From ZC4RG30 sp965652645 (GTDB lineage: Bacteria; Pseudomonadota; Gammaproteobacteria; Steroidobacterales; Steroidobacteraceae): DNA of 64,000 nt. The stretch spans positions 62,001 through 126,000 of the forward strand of contig CBFGXE010000001.1 in NCBI GenBank assembly GCA_965652645.1. The letters run 5' to 3'. Under the pieces are notes generated by a model, which saw only the letters and a program-made list of their open reading frames with translations, did no database searches and had not been told where the DNA came from. Below are positions 1 through 9,900 of this stretch, one piece after another. The number at the start of each line of letters is the position of its first letter. Positions within the stretch are counted from its first letter, which is position 1. Position numbers and translations under genes: made by a program.

Positions 1-231
1 CGCCGCGGCGACCACGGCGTCGACGATGCGTGCGCCCAGCAGGGCCACCAGCGCCGGCAGCGTGCCGGCCAGCAATGTGAGCAGGCCCAGCCAGAGCGTC
101 AGTGGACGGCTTGTCTGCCAGACCAGCTCCAGCGCCTTGCGGCCGTAGGCGAATACCTGCAGGAACTCGCGGGGCAGCTGGCGCAGGTCCTGCTGCTGGG
201 GTACTGACGGCGCAGGAGGCCCGCGACTCAT
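1..231 (-). CDS. ABC transporter, N-terminal fragment (cut by window edge)
   Basis: Partial gene running off the left edge; only the first 77 residues are visible. It starts at an ATG that overlaps the stop of the upstream regulator gene as ATGA, so the two are probably one operon. The translated start (MSRGPPAPSVPQQQD) leads to a segment with many Leu/Trp residues (around 43-75) that looks like the first membrane helix of the transmembrane half of an exporter-type ABC protein. The stretch with RKALELVWQ and the ending GARIVDAVV resembles the N-terminus of ABC ATP-binding/permease proteins. The ATPase domain lies outside the window, so the family is inferred from the N-terminus only. Confidence 0.6.
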   Translation of the reverse strand, partial: MSRGPPAPSVPQQQDLRQLPREFLQVFAYGRKALELVWQTSRPLTLWLGLLTLLAGTLPALVALLGARIVDAVVAAA

Positions 232-1439
232 GGCTGGATTGCCGATGCCTCGATGAGACGTGACTGCACGTTGATGCCGTTGAGTCCCTGCACCTCAAGG
301 AGGGCCTCGAATGGCGCGCCGGGAGGCAGGCTGGCATCGATGGCACGCAACTGCGCGGAGTCGGCGGCGGTCTCCGCGGCCTGCATCAGGCCCGTGTCGC
401 GCGTGCCGGCGATGATGAGGTGGCGATGACCGCCGGGCCCGGCCAGCTGGGCAAGGTAGGCATAGTCGCTGTAGCGCTCGGTGACGCCGTGGGGAATGCC
501 CGCGTCACTGGTCCACGCGACGCCGCTCACCGAATCCACCAGCTCGTCGTAGGAACCGCCGAATGAATAGCGCGAGCTGGCCACCATCATGTCCTCGAGC
601 ATGCCCAGCGCCGAGAGGTAACCCAGGTAGACGATGTGGGTGGACTTCAGGGTGGAAGGATCCAGCTCGGAGGCCAGCGTCAGCAGCAGCGGCTTGCCCG
701 TGGCGCGCAGCACCGGCAGCACCTCGCGCAGCGCCTGGGCGCTGGAAGTGGGCAGGTAGCCGAGGTTGAGGTCGGCATAACGTTCCTGCAGCGCGGGGTC
801 GGCCACGAAACCCTGTTCCAGATCGTGGCGGGAGTTGATGGTGAAATCACGCACCAGGCGCCGCACGTCGCCGCGCGCATCGCGCTCACCGAATATGTAG
901 TAGTCGCCCAGCACGAGCTGCACGGGCAGGTCGTCGGCGAACAGTGGAGCCCACAGCGCCGAATCCTTCAGGCGGGCCAGCTGCGGTTCCAGCGACGGCG
1001 GGCGCAGTGCCAGCGTGGTGGCCAGGACTGTTGCCGCCAGCAGCAAAAGGACAAGCACCCCCGCCAGGCGCTCGCGGCCTGTCCGGGGCAGAAGCTGGCG
1101 CCACCAGCCCTCGCTGCTCGCCGCGGCGGCCGGGGCGCCCTCGGCCAGCACCAGGCGGTATTCGCCGCGCGGCAGCGTCAGCCGCGGACTGGCATTGCCG
1201 TAGAAATCCTCGAGCCGCCGGCGCAGCTTGTGGGCCGCGACCCGTACGGTGGCATCCTGGGCGAGGTCCACGTCGGCGCCGCGGTCGAAGCAGTCGATGG
1301 CGACCTCGGTCTCCTTGGGCACGCGTCCGGCCGCCTGGCAGGCGACCAGGAAGTCGAAGAGGCGCGCCACCTGGGTGCCCTTGCCGAGCACCCCGCTGCC
1401 CCGCACGCGTGCAATTTCAGCCTCGAATGCCGCTTCCAC
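228..1439 (-). CDS. Membrane-anchored winged-helix transcriptional regulator
   Basis: 403-residue protein. Residues about 22-98 look like the winged-helix DNA-binding domain found in OmpR-like and CadC-like regulators: a helical region rich in Arg (VRVAAHKLRRRLEDFYG) followed by a beta wing (LTLPRGEYRLVL). A single membrane helix lies at about 125-146 (AGVLVLLLLAATVLATTLAL), and the remaining ~255 residues would sit outside the cytoplasm. This is the layout of one-component regulators that sense periplasmic or membrane signals. The C-terminal part is not a domain I recognise. The stop overlaps the start of an ABC transporter gene, the likely target or partner. It is divergent from typA. Confidence 0.7.
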   Translation of the reverse strand: MEAAFEAEIARVRGSGVLGKGTQVARLFDFLVACQAAGRVPKETEVAIDCFDRGADVDLAQDATVRVAAHKLRRRLEDFYGNASPRLTLPRGEYRLVLAEGAPAAAASSEGWWRQLLPRTGRERLAGVLVLLLLAATVLATTLALRPPSLEPQLARLKDSALWAPLFADDLPVQLVLGDYYIFGERDARGDVRRLVRDFTINSRHDLEQGFVADPALQERYADLNLGYLPTSSAQALREVLPVLRATGKPLLLTLASELDPSTLKSTHIVYLGYLSALGMLEDMMVASSRYSFGGSYDELVDSVSGVAWTSDAGIPHGVTERYSDYAYLAQLAGPGGHRHLIIAGTRDTGLMQAAETAADSAQLRAIDASLPPGAPFEALLEVQGLNGINVQSRLIEASAIQP

Positions 1440-1473
1440 GGCCGCAAGTCTAATGGGAAAGTACCGGGGAAAC

Positions 1474-1482
1474 TGCTAATCT
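1474..1482 (+). promoter_or_regulatory. Possible extended -10 promoter for typA
   Basis: TGCTAATCT has the TGn extension and a near-consensus -10 (TAATCT) about 50 bases before the typA start. No convincing -35 is visible 16-18 bases upstream, which fits the extended -10 class. Inferred from sequence only. Confidence 0.4.
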
Positions 1483-1531
1483 CGCGGCCCGTTTTTTCCG
1501 GCCTCGCACTCCCGGCCGCCCCGAGCAACCC

Positions 1532-3361
1532 ATGCCGCGCCCCATCCGCAACATCGCCATCATCGCCCACGTGGACCATGGCAAGACCACGCTTGTCGAC
1601 TGCCTGCTGAAGCAGTCCGGCACCTTCGCCGCGCACGAGAAGGTCGGCGAGCGCATCATGGATTCCAACGCCATCGAGAAAGAGCGCGGCATCACCATCC
1701 TCGCCAAGAACTGCGCCATCGACTACGGCGGAGTGCGCATCAACGTGCTCGACACCCCCGGCCACGCCGACTTCGGCGGCGAGGTGGAGCGCGTGCTGTC
1801 GATGGTCGACGCCGTGGTGCTGGTGGTCGACGCAGTGGAAGGCCCCATGCCGCAGACGCGCTTCGTCACGCGCAAGGCACTGGGGCTGGGCCTGAAGGCC
1901 ATCGTGGTGGTGAACAAGGTCGACCGCCCCGGCGCGCGCCCGGGCTGGGTGATCGACCAGACATTCGACCTCTTCGACAAGCTGGGCGCCACCGACGAGC
2001 AGCTGGATTTCCCCGTGGTCTATGCCTCGGCCCTGCAGGGCTGGGCCAGCCTCGACCACACCCAGCAGCAGCCGGACATGACGCCGCTGTTCGAGGCCAT
2101 CCTGAAATACGTGCCGGAGCCCGAGGCCGACCCCGACGGCGCGCTGCAACTGCAGGTCTCCACGCTCGACTACAACTCCTACGTGGGCCGGATCGGCATC
2201 GGCCGCATCCGCCGCGGCTCGGTGAAGCCCGGCCAGAACGTGGTGTTGCGCCATGGCGATGAAGACCGGGGCCCCGGCCGCATCGGCCAGGTGCTGGCCT
2301 TCCAGGGCCTGGAGCGCAGCGCGGTGGATGCCGCCTCGGCCGGCGACATCGTCGCCATCACCGGCATCGAGGACGTGAACATCGGCATCACGCTGTGCGA
2401 CCCGGAGCATCCGGAAGGCCTGCCGCCCATCGCGGTGGACGAGCCGACGCTGTCGATGATGTTCCAGGTGAACACCTCCCCGCTGGCCGGCCGCGAGGGC
2501 AAGTTCGTCACCAGCCGCCAGATCCGAGAGCGGCTGATGAAGGAGCTGGAGCACAACGTGGCGCTGCGCGTGGAAGACACCCGCGATGCAGACGTGTTCC
2601 GGGTCTCCGGCCGTGGCGAGCTCCACCTGACCATCCTGATCGAGAACATGCGCCGCGAGGGCTACGAGCTGGCCGTGTCGCGCCCGCAGGTGCTGCTCAA
2701 GCAGGTCGACGGTGAAACGCACGAACCCTACGAGGCCCTCACGGTCGACGTGGAAGAAGCCCACCAGGGTGGCGTGATGGAGGCGCTGGGTGCACGCCGC
2801 GCCGAAATGAAGGACATGACCGTGGATGGGCGCGGCCGCGTGCGCATCGAATACCGCGTGCCCGCACGCGGACTCATCGGCTTCCAGGGCGAGTTCATGA
2901 ACCTCACCCGCGGTTCGGGCCTGATGAGCCATGTGTTCGACGGCTACGCCCCGATGAAGGGCGAGGTGGCCGAGCGCCGCAACGGCGTGCTGGTGAGCAT
3001 GGAAAACGGCGAGGCCGTGGCCTATGCCCTCTTCAGCCTGCAGGAACGCGGGCGGCTGTTCGTCGGCCACGGCGAGAAGCTGTATGAGGGGATGATCATC
3101 GGCATCCACAGCCGCGAGAACGACCTGGTCGTCAATCCCGTCAAGACCAAGAAGCTCACCAACATCCGCGCCGCGGGCAAGGATGACGCCATCCTGCTCA
3201 CGCCGCCCATCGAGCTGACCTTGGAATACGCGGTGGAGTTCATTGCCGATGACGAGCTGGTCGAGGTAACCCCGCAGTCCATTCGCATCCGCAAGCGCTA
3301 CCTCACGGAGAACGAGCGCAAGCGGCATTCTCGCGCGGCGGAGGCGCAGCTGGCGGGATGA
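1532..3361 (+). CDS. typA: Ribosome-associated GTPase TypA/BipA
   Basis: 609 residues, the normal length for TypA/BipA, a translational GTPase related to EF-G and LepA that acts on the ribosome in stress adaptation and 50S assembly. The G-domain motifs are all present: AHVDHGKTT at 12-20, the switch I RGITI, DTPGHADF and NKVDR. An EF-Tu-like second domain and the TypA-specific C-terminus follow (RGLIGFQGEFMNLTRGSGL, then VNPVKTKKLTNIRAAGKDD). The ATG at 1532 puts the P-loop at the normal distance from the N-terminus, although no strong ribosome binding site precedes it. The stop overlaps the rhomboid start as ATGA, so the two are translationally coupled. Confidence 0.96.
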   Translation: MPRPIRNIAIIAHVDHGKTTLVDCLLKQSGTFAAHEKVGERIMDSNAIEKERGITILAKNCAIDYGGVRINVLDTPGHADFGGEVERVLSMVDAVVLVVDAVEGPMPQTRFVTRKALGLGLKAIVVVNKVDRPGARPGWVIDQTFDLFDKLGATDEQLDFPVVYASALQGWASLDHTQQQPDMTPLFEAILKYVPEPEADPDGALQLQVSTLDYNSYVGRIGIGRIRRGSVKPGQNVVLRHGDEDRGPGRIGQVLAFQGLERSAVDAASAGDIVAITGIEDVNIGITLCDPEHPEGLPPIAVDEPTLSMMFQVNTSPLAGREGKFVTSRQIRERLMKELEHNVALRVEDTRDADVFRVSGRGELHLTILIENMRREGYELAVSRPQVLLKQVDGETHEPYEALTVDVEEAHQGGVMEALGARRAEMKDMTVDGRGRVRIEYRVPARGLIGFQGEFMNLTRGSGLMSHVFDGYAPMKGEVAERRNGVLVSMENGEAVAYALFSLQERGRLFVGHGEKLYEGMIIGIHSRENDLVVNPVKTKKLTNIRAAGKDDAILLTPPIELTLEYAVEFIADDELVEVTPQSIRIRKRYLTENERKRHSRAAEAQLAG

Positions 3362-3951
3362 AGGCCTGGCTGGCCATCCTCGTCGCCTGTATCGCGGGCT
3401 TCCTGCTGCAGCAGTCCGCCTCGCCCCTGCTGATCGAGCAGCTGGCACTCTGGCCGTTGCATGACTACCGCGGCATTCCCGGGTTTGAACCCTGGCAGCT
3501 CGTCACCTACGCCTTCCTGCACGGCGACATGGTGCACCTGTTCTTCAACATGTTTGCGTTGTACATGTTCGGCCAGGCCATCGAGGAACTGATGGGCACG
3601 CGCCGCTTCGTCGTGTACTACCTGGTGTGTGTAATCACGGCGGCCATCGCGCAGCTCCTCGTGCAGAAGTTGATGGGCGTGGCACGTCCCACGGTGGGCG
3701 CCTCCGGCGGCGTGTTCGGGCTGCTGCTCGCCTATGGCATGGCTTTTCCGCACAACCGGCTGATGCTGATCTTTCCGCCCATCCCGATGCCGGCGTGGCT
3801 GTTTGTCACGCTGTACGGACTCCTTGAGCTGTACCTGGGCTTCAGTGGCCGCAACAGCAACGTCGCCCATTTCGCCCACCTGGGCGGCATGGCCGGTGGT
3901 CTGGTGCTGCTGCTCTACTGGCGAGCCAGGCGGCGCGGCCGGCGCTACTAG
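3358..3951 (+). CDS. Rhomboid family intramembrane serine protease
   Basis: 197-residue polytopic membrane protein with the rhomboid catalytic dyad: Ser116 in GASGGVFG and His174 in AHLGG. The HxxxN signature (His60, Asn64) that stabilises the active site is also present. About six membrane helices fit the basic bacterial rhomboid fold. Rhomboids cut substrate proteins within the membrane; the substrate here is unknown. The gene is coupled to typA by ATGA overlap. It ends with a basic tail (RARRRGRRY) and is convergent with the diguanylate cyclase gene. Confidence 0.9.
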   Translation: MKAWLAILVACIAGFLLQQSASPLLIEQLALWPLHDYRGIPGFEPWQLVTYAFLHGDMVHLFFNMFALYMFGQAIEELMGTRRFVVYYLVCVITAAIAQLLVQKLMGVARPTVGASGGVFGLLLAYGMAFPHNRLMLIFPPIPMPAWLFVTLYGLLELYLGFSGRNSNVAHFAHLGGMAGGLVLLLYWRARRRGRRY

Positions 3952-3972
3952 CAGGCTGGCGCCGGCGCGCCC

Positions 3973-5490
3973 TCAGGCGCGCACCACGCAATTGCGGCCG
4001 CGCTCCTTGGCCTCGTACAGCGCCTGGTCTGCGCGCTCGAAGACGCTCTCGCCCGCGTCATCCTTGTGCATCTCGGTAATGCCGCCGGAGATGGTCACTC
4101 GCACCGGCTTGCCGCGGAAATGGAAGCCGATGTCGGCCACTGCCTGGCGCACCTTTTCCGCCAGCTTCACGGCGTCATCCAGGGCCGTGCCCGCCAGCAG
4201 CATGGCGAACTCCTCGCCCCCGTAGCGCGCCACGAAGTCCGCCGAGCGGATGCTTCCGGCCAGCGTCTCGGCCACCACGGCCAGCACCCGGTCGCCAGCG
4301 CGGTGGCCGAAGCCGTCGTTCACCGACTTGAAATGATCGATGTCCCAGGCCACCACGCAGATGGGCTGGCGGAAGCGCTTGAAGCGCTCGCACTCGGCGC
4401 TGAAACGATGGTCCCAGGCCAGCCGGTTGGGAATGCGCGTCACCGGGTCGAGCAGCGCCATGCGCTTCTCGCTGCTCAGCCGCTGATGCAGGCGGCGCGC
4501 CTCCGATTCCATCTGGTCCATGCGCGCCCGCATGTCCTCGGTGCGTTCACGCGACTGGCGGGCACGCTCGGCCTCGCGCTGGCGGTAGTTCTGCAGGTGG
4601 TGGCCAATGGCTTCCACGCGCTCGCGCAGGGCCTGCCGCATGGCCTCCAGGTCGTTGCTGCGCTCCACGCTCTCGCCCATGGCGCGCATCTCGCCGGTGA
4701 TCTGCAGGTTCAGCGTGTCGGAGCTGGTGTTGCGCTGGGACTCATCGTCGGTCTGGCCGGCGATGTAGCGGCTGAGTGAATCCAGCTGCACCACCATCTG
4801 CCCCAGCAGCATCTCGGTTTCCTGGCGTGCCTTTTCCAGCTGCTTGATGCACTGGACGGCAAGGCCGGCGACCTTTTCCACCAGGCGCGGCAGCTGGTCG
4901 CCCATCATGGGGGAGAAGAGCTCCTCTTCCAGCTGCTTCGCCTCGGCGGCCAGCCCGGAATCACGGCTGACTTCATCAAGCAGCCGCGTCATCTCGGCCC
5001 GGATCAGGACGCTCGCGGCATCGAGGTTGCCCGCCGGGGTTTCAAGCCGGGGCTGCGCTTGCGGTGATGCATGTTGGGCACCCGGCGCGGCGTCGGCGGA
5101 AGGCGGGGCGGTGCCGGCAAGGGCTGCGGTGTTGACCGGGTCCGGCGCAATGGCCGGCATGCCGGGGCTGGCCTGCGCAACGACGGTGGAGGCCGTCCCG
5201 GGAGGCGCCGACTTCGCATCGCTGTCCATCAGGCGTACGGCCTCTGCCAGGGCCAGACCCAGCGGCTCCAGCTGTTCGGCGGGCGCGCCCCGCGCCACGG
5301 CGTCCCGCAACCGCTTCAGCTCCTGGTCCAGGCGGGGCGACTGCCCCTGCGCCGCGAGGCACAGGCGACCCACCAACCCCTGCACCATCTGCAGCTGGTC
5401 ACGGACCTGGCGCCCTTCCGCCTCGAAGCCACGCAGTGCCTCGTAGTACTTCGTGCGCCAGTCATCCCGCTCGGTGAGCCTGTAAGCCAT
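3973..5490 (-). CDS. Diguanylate cyclase with long coiled N-terminal region
   Basis: 505 residues when started at MAYRLTERDDW. The reading frame stays open 54 codons further upstream, but that stretch is low quality. The C-terminal GGDEF domain (about 340-505) carries GGEEF at 424-428, the active A-site form, and an RxxD inhibitory site (RSAD, 415-418) five residues before it, so product feedback inhibition is likely. The N-terminal 300 residues have no membrane segment: a helical region, an Ala/Pro-rich linker at about 95-155, then long amphipathic and coiled-coil helices that resemble a cytoplasmic sensing or dimerisation module. It makes c-di-GMP from two GTP. Divergent from the sugar dehydrogenase gene. 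Confidence 0.88.
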   Translation of the reverse strand: MAYRLTERDDWRTKYYEALRGFEAEGRQVRDQLQMVQGLVGRLCLAAQGQSPRLDQELKRLRDAVARGAPAEQLEPLGLALAEAVRLMDSDAKSAPPGTASTVVAQASPGMPAIAPDPVNTAALAGTAPPSADAAPGAQHASPQAQPRLETPAGNLDAASVLIRAEMTRLLDEVSRDSGLAAEAKQLEEELFSPMMGDQLPRLVEKVAGLAVQCIKQLEKARQETEMLLGQMVVQLDSLSRYIAGQTDDESQRNTSSDTLNLQITGEMRAMGESVERSNDLEAMRQALRERVEAIGHHLQNYRQREAERARQSRERTEDMRARMDQMESEARRLHQRLSSEKRMALLDPVTRIPNRLAWDHRFSAECERFKRFRQPICVVAWDIDHFKSVNDGFGHRAGDRVLAVVAETLAGSIRSADFVARYGGEEFAMLLAGTALDDAVKLAEKVRQAVADIGFHFRGKPVRVTISGGITEMHKDDAGESVFERADQALYEAKERGRNCVVRA

Positions 5491-5674
5491 ATAGCCTCGT
5501 GAGTCCCTCGCCTGTATCGGCAGTTGTGCGGACAAGCTGCAGCCGCGTACACCGCTCCACCAGTGACCTGGTTCGCAAAAGGGACCACGGGAGGCATGCA
5601 GGCTTCCGCGTTGATCCGCAGCAAGGCCGGCATCATCGCGGTCCACCCGCATGGCCGCAATCTGTCGCCATGCC

Positions 5675-5680
5675 TATACT
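5675..5680 (+). promoter_or_regulatory. Possible -10 element (TATACT) for the sugar dehydrogenase
   Basis: A good -10 hexamer about 56 bases before the start codon in the 245-base divergent region 5491-5735. The matching -35 is weak. Nothing else recognisable lies in that region. Confidence 0.3.
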
Positions 5681-5735
5681 TGCGCGCCGTGAGCCACATC
5701 ACATGCGGCTTTCCGCCGCCGCAATGGAGGACGCC

Positions 5736-6962
5736 ATGGCCAGGTTGATCGCGTGTGCAGGTACGGTTCTGGCGCTGGCCGCCCCACTGGCCCTGCTGGC
5801 CGCCGAACCTGGTCCGGGTGTGGCGCCCGTCACACTCGGCAGCAGCTATACCTTCGACACGGCCGAGCAGCACGGCATCCGCGTGGACGTGCTGGCGCGC
5901 GGCCTGAACCACCCGTTCGCGGTGGTGGTCCTGCCATCCGGGGACGCACTGGTGAGCGAGCGCGGCGGCAACCTGCGCCTGGTGCGCAATGCCACCGCTG
6001 CGGACGGCACGGCGCGGCTGGAGCCCCGTCCTGTCGCCGGTGTGCCGCAGCTCTCGCCTCCCTACCGCAACGGCGGCCTGCACGACCTGCAGCTGCATCC
6101 GGACTTCGCCCGCAACCAGCTGATCTACTTCACCTACAACAAGGCGGGCAATCCGCCGCCGGCCGACGGTAGCACGCCCGGCCGCCAGGAGAGCCGCGTA
6201 GCGCTGATGCGCGGCCGCTTCGCCGGCGAAACCCTCACGCAGGTGGAAGAATTGTTCGTCGGTGATTCCGGCAGCACCAGCGGCTCGCGCATCGCCTTCG
6301 GCAAGGACGGCTTCGTCTACATGACCACGGGTGCACCCTTCGACGAGCAGGCACAGCAGCCCGGCAGCATCTACGGCAAGGTGTTGCGGCTCACCGATGC
6401 CGGCCGGCCGGCCCCGGGCAATCCCTTCGCGGGGCAGCCGGGAGCCCGGGCAGAAGTGTTTTCGGTGGGCCATCGCGACCAGCTCGGGCTCACGGTGCAT
6501 CCCGTCACCGGCGTGGTGCTCAATGCAGAGCACGGCCCCAATGGCGGTGACGAGGTGAACCTCATCGAGGCTGGCCGCAACTATGGCTGGCCGAAGGTGA
6601 GCTTCGGCCGCAACTACGACGGCCCGCGCCACTCGCCGCTGCCGGTGGCAGAGGGCGTCGAGCAGCCGCTGGTGCTGTGGCTGCCCTCCATCGCGCCGGG
6701 CGGCATCTTGGTTTATGACGGCGAGCGTTTCCCGGCCTGGAAGGGCAACCTGTTCGTCTCCAGCGCGCGGCGCGGGGAAATCCCGCGCACCGGCGGCCTG
6801 GAGCGCGTGGTCTTCAACGACAGGCTGGAAGAAATCCGCCGCGAGACGCTGCTGACCGAACTGCGCCAGCGCATCCGCGACGTGCGGCAGGGACCGGACG
6901 GGTTGCTGTACGTGGTCACCGACGAGGACGACGGGGCGCTGCTCAGGATTTCCCCGCACTGA
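5736..6962 (+). CDS. PQQ-dependent soluble aldose sugar dehydrogenase, exported
   Basis: 408 residues from the ATG at 5736, chosen because GGAGG lies five bases upstream and the next residues form a clear signal peptide (MARLIACAGTVLALAAPLALLA). The mature protein belongs to the six-bladed beta-propeller glucose/sorbosone dehydrogenase family (YliI/Asd type). Family-typical stretches include LNHPFAVVVLPSGDALVSER, GGLHDLQLHPDFA, ENAEHGPNGGDE-like (LNAEHGPNGGDEVNLI) and NYGWPKVSFG. It would oxidise sugars in the periplasm using PQQ and pass electrons to the respiratory chain. No PQQ biosynthesis genes are in the window. Its last 20 bases overlap the end of hrpA on the other strand. Confidence 0.87.
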   Translation: MARLIACAGTVLALAAPLALLAAEPGPGVAPVTLGSSYTFDTAEQHGIRVDVLARGLNHPFAVVVLPSGDALVSERGGNLRLVRNATAADGTARLEPRPVAGVPQLSPPYRNGGLHDLQLHPDFARNQLIYFTYNKAGNPPPADGSTPGRQESRVALMRGRFAGETLTQVEELFVGDSGSTSGSRIAFGKDGFVYMTTGAPFDEQAQQPGSIYGKVLRLTDAGRPAPGNPFAGQPGARAEVFSVGHRDQLGLTVHPVTGVVLNAEHGPNGGDEVNLIEAGRNYGWPKVSFGRNYDGPRHSPLPVAEGVEQPLVLWLPSIAPGGILVYDGERFPAWKGNLFVSSARRGEIPRTGGLERVVFNDRLEEIRRETLLTELRQRIRDVRQGPDGLLYVVTDEDDGALLRISPH

Positions 6963-9900
6963 CGCGTTTCTGCCACGCATCGGCAAGGCGCCTGGCCGAC
7001 ACCGGAACCGCCGTCTTCAGCTGCTGCGCGAACAGCGACACGCGGTATTCCTCCAGCAACCAGCGGAAGTCATCGTCCTGCGGTGACAGGCGGCCCTGCT
7101 CCGCCTTCAACTGTGCCCAGTAGCGTGATTCCCATTGCTGCGCCTCGGCAGCGAGCTTCTGGTCGCGGGCCCCGTCCTGGCCGGCCTTCTCCAGGCGTTG
7201 CAGCAGGGCCTTCAGGTAGCGCGGGTATTCACGCAGGCGCGCCCAGGGCGTAATAACGGGAAAGCCGGCGAAGAGCAGGCGGCCGAGCTGCGCCTCGACG
7301 TCCACCTGCAGGTCGGGCATGCGCAGCACCCGCAGTCGGGCCTGCACCGCCGACCATGATTCCAGCGCCTGCTGCAGGGTGCGGGAGATCTCCTGGGCCA
7401 GCGCGCCGGCGCCCGGCGCCGCTGCCGCGATGGCGGCATCGAATTGCGCACGTGTGCGCGGCAGGGGGCGGCCGTCCAGGAAGCGCGCTGCCACCAGCGT
7501 GTCGAGCGCGTCGTCGCGCAGGTCGCGCGGCTTGCCGGTCGCCGGCGTCGCCGGCCCGGCCGGCAGGTTGCGATAGGCCATCTCGCCTTGCACATTGACC
7601 GCCAGGTCCTTGCGCAGCGGCTTGATGTCCTTCGCCAGCACCAGTCGCAGCAGCCTGACCAATCCCCGGCGGTGGCTGGCCTCGGCCTGGTGCGGCAGCG
7701 GGAACAGGCGCACGCCCACGGTCTCGCCCTCGTCCACCAGCGCGGGGTGGCCGAACAGCCTCTGGCCATCGTGCACGCCCTCGAACGCCGCCGGCAGGTC
7801 ACCGAAGTCCCAGGCCTTGCAGCCGGTGTGCAGCAGGGCCTGCACCGCCAGCTGGTGGAAGTTCTGCGCGGCGCTGCCGCCATGGCGGCGCTGCAGTTCA
7901 GCCAGGGTGCGGCTGCTGTCCACCACGCGGCTGTGCTCGTCGAGCAGCGCGTAGCGCATGCGCAGGTGGGGTGGCAGCAGCTCCTCGCGGAAATCCCCCG
8001 CACCGACCTTCACGCCACTATGGCGGAACAGTGCCGCGGCCAGCTGCGCGTGCAATCCCCCGCCCTTCGCGGGATCCAGCTGGTCCAGCGCGCGGGCTGC
8101 ATGCTCGGGCACCGGCACGAAGTTCACGCGCAGGGCCTTTGGCAGAACACGCACCAGCGCCGTGACTTTTTCCTCCAGCAGGCCGGGCACCAGCCACTGG
8201 AAAGGTTCGGCCTTCAGCTGCTGCAGCATGTGCAGCGGCACCAGCGCCGTGACGCCGTCCTCGGCGTGGCCGGGCTCGAAGCGGTATTCCAGCGCCACGC
8301 GCAGGGGTCCCGCCTGCAGGTGGTCCGGGAAACGCCATGGATCAACCGCCGCATCGTTGCCTGCCGCGATGTCCTCCGCGGCCAGGAACAGCAGCTTCGG
8401 GTCCTTGCGTTCAGCCTCCCTGCGCCAGCGCTCGAAGCCGGCGCCATTGGCCACATCCGGTGGCACGCGTGCATCGAAGAAGGCGAACAGCTGCGCCTCA
8501 TCGGCCAGCAGGTCAACGCGCCGCCCCTTCTGCTGCAGGTATTCCGCCTCCTCCAGCAGCTTCAGGTTGTGGCTGAAGAACGGGGCCTTGCTGTCGTAAT
8601 CCATCTGCACCAGCGCGTGGCGGATGAACAGCTCGCGCGCCTCGCGCGGTGCGATGCGCTCGTAGTTCACCTTGCGGCCGGCCTGCAACGTGAGGCCGAA
8701 CAGCGTGCTCTTCTCGTGCACCACCACGCGGGCGCCCTTGCGCTCCCAGTGGGGTTCGTAGTGCTGCAGGCGCACGACGTGGGCGCCGGCCTGCTCGATC
8801 CACTCCGGCTCCACCCGTGCCACGTTGCGAGCGTAGATCTTCGTGGTCTCCACCTGCTCGGCACAGACGATCCAGGCAGGCTTCGCCTTGAACTGCCCGG
8901 AACCAGGGTGGATGAACACCTTCTGCCCACGCGTTCCCAGGTATTCGGCCTTCTCGCGGCGCTGGCACACCTGCGACAGCAGGCCGGCCAGCAGCGCACG
9001 ATGCACCTGCGCGTAGTCGGCTGGCTGTTCGTTCAGCGGCAGCTTCAGCTCGCCCTTGAGCACCTCCATGATCTGGGCGTGGATGTCGTGCCACTCGATC
9101 ATCCTGAGGTACGAGAGGAAGTTCCCGCGGCACCACGCCCGCAGCTTCGCCTTCGACAGCTGCTTGCGCTGCACCTCGTACTCCTGCCACAGCTTCAGCA
9201 GCGAGAGGAAATCGGACTTCTCGTCGCGGAAGAGCGCATGCTTCTGGTCCGCCTGGGCCTGTTTGTCCTGGGGTCGCTCGCGCGGATCAGGCACGCCCAG
9301 CGCGGACACGATCACCGCCACCTCGGCGAGGCTCCTCTCCTGTGCCGCAGCCAGCAACATGCGCCCCAGGCGCGGATCCACCGGCAGCCTGGCCAACCGC
9401 TGCCCCAGGGGTGTGAGCTTCTGCTGCTCGTCCAGCGCGCCCAGTTCCTGCAGCGTGCGCAGGCCATCGCGCACATGACGCCCGTCCGGCGGATCGATGA
9501 ATGGAAAGCGCTCGATGTCACCCAGCCGCAGCGCATGCATCTGCAGGATCACCGCGGCCAGGTTGGTGCGGTGTATCTCCGGTTCCGTGAATTCCGGCCG
9601 GGCAAGGAAGTCCTCCTCCGGATAGAGGCGGATGGCGATTCCCGGCCCCACGCGGCCGCAACGACCCGCGCGTTGTGCGGCCGAGGCACGCGAGATCTTC
9701 TCGATGGGCAGGCGCTGCAGCCGGCTCCTGTGGCTGTAGCGGCTGATGCGCGCGCGGCCGGTGTCAATCACGGCGCGGATGCCCGGCACCGTGAGCGAGG
9801 TCTCGGCCACGTTGGTGGCCAGCACCACGCGGCGCCGGCCCGAGGGGCGGAACACCCGGTCCTGCTCGGCCTGCGACAGCCGGGAATAAAGCGGCAGGAT

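Noticed and set aside
1178..3448. 756-codon open frame opposite typA
   Set aside because: Antisense shadow of typA that also runs into the regulator gene in another frame.
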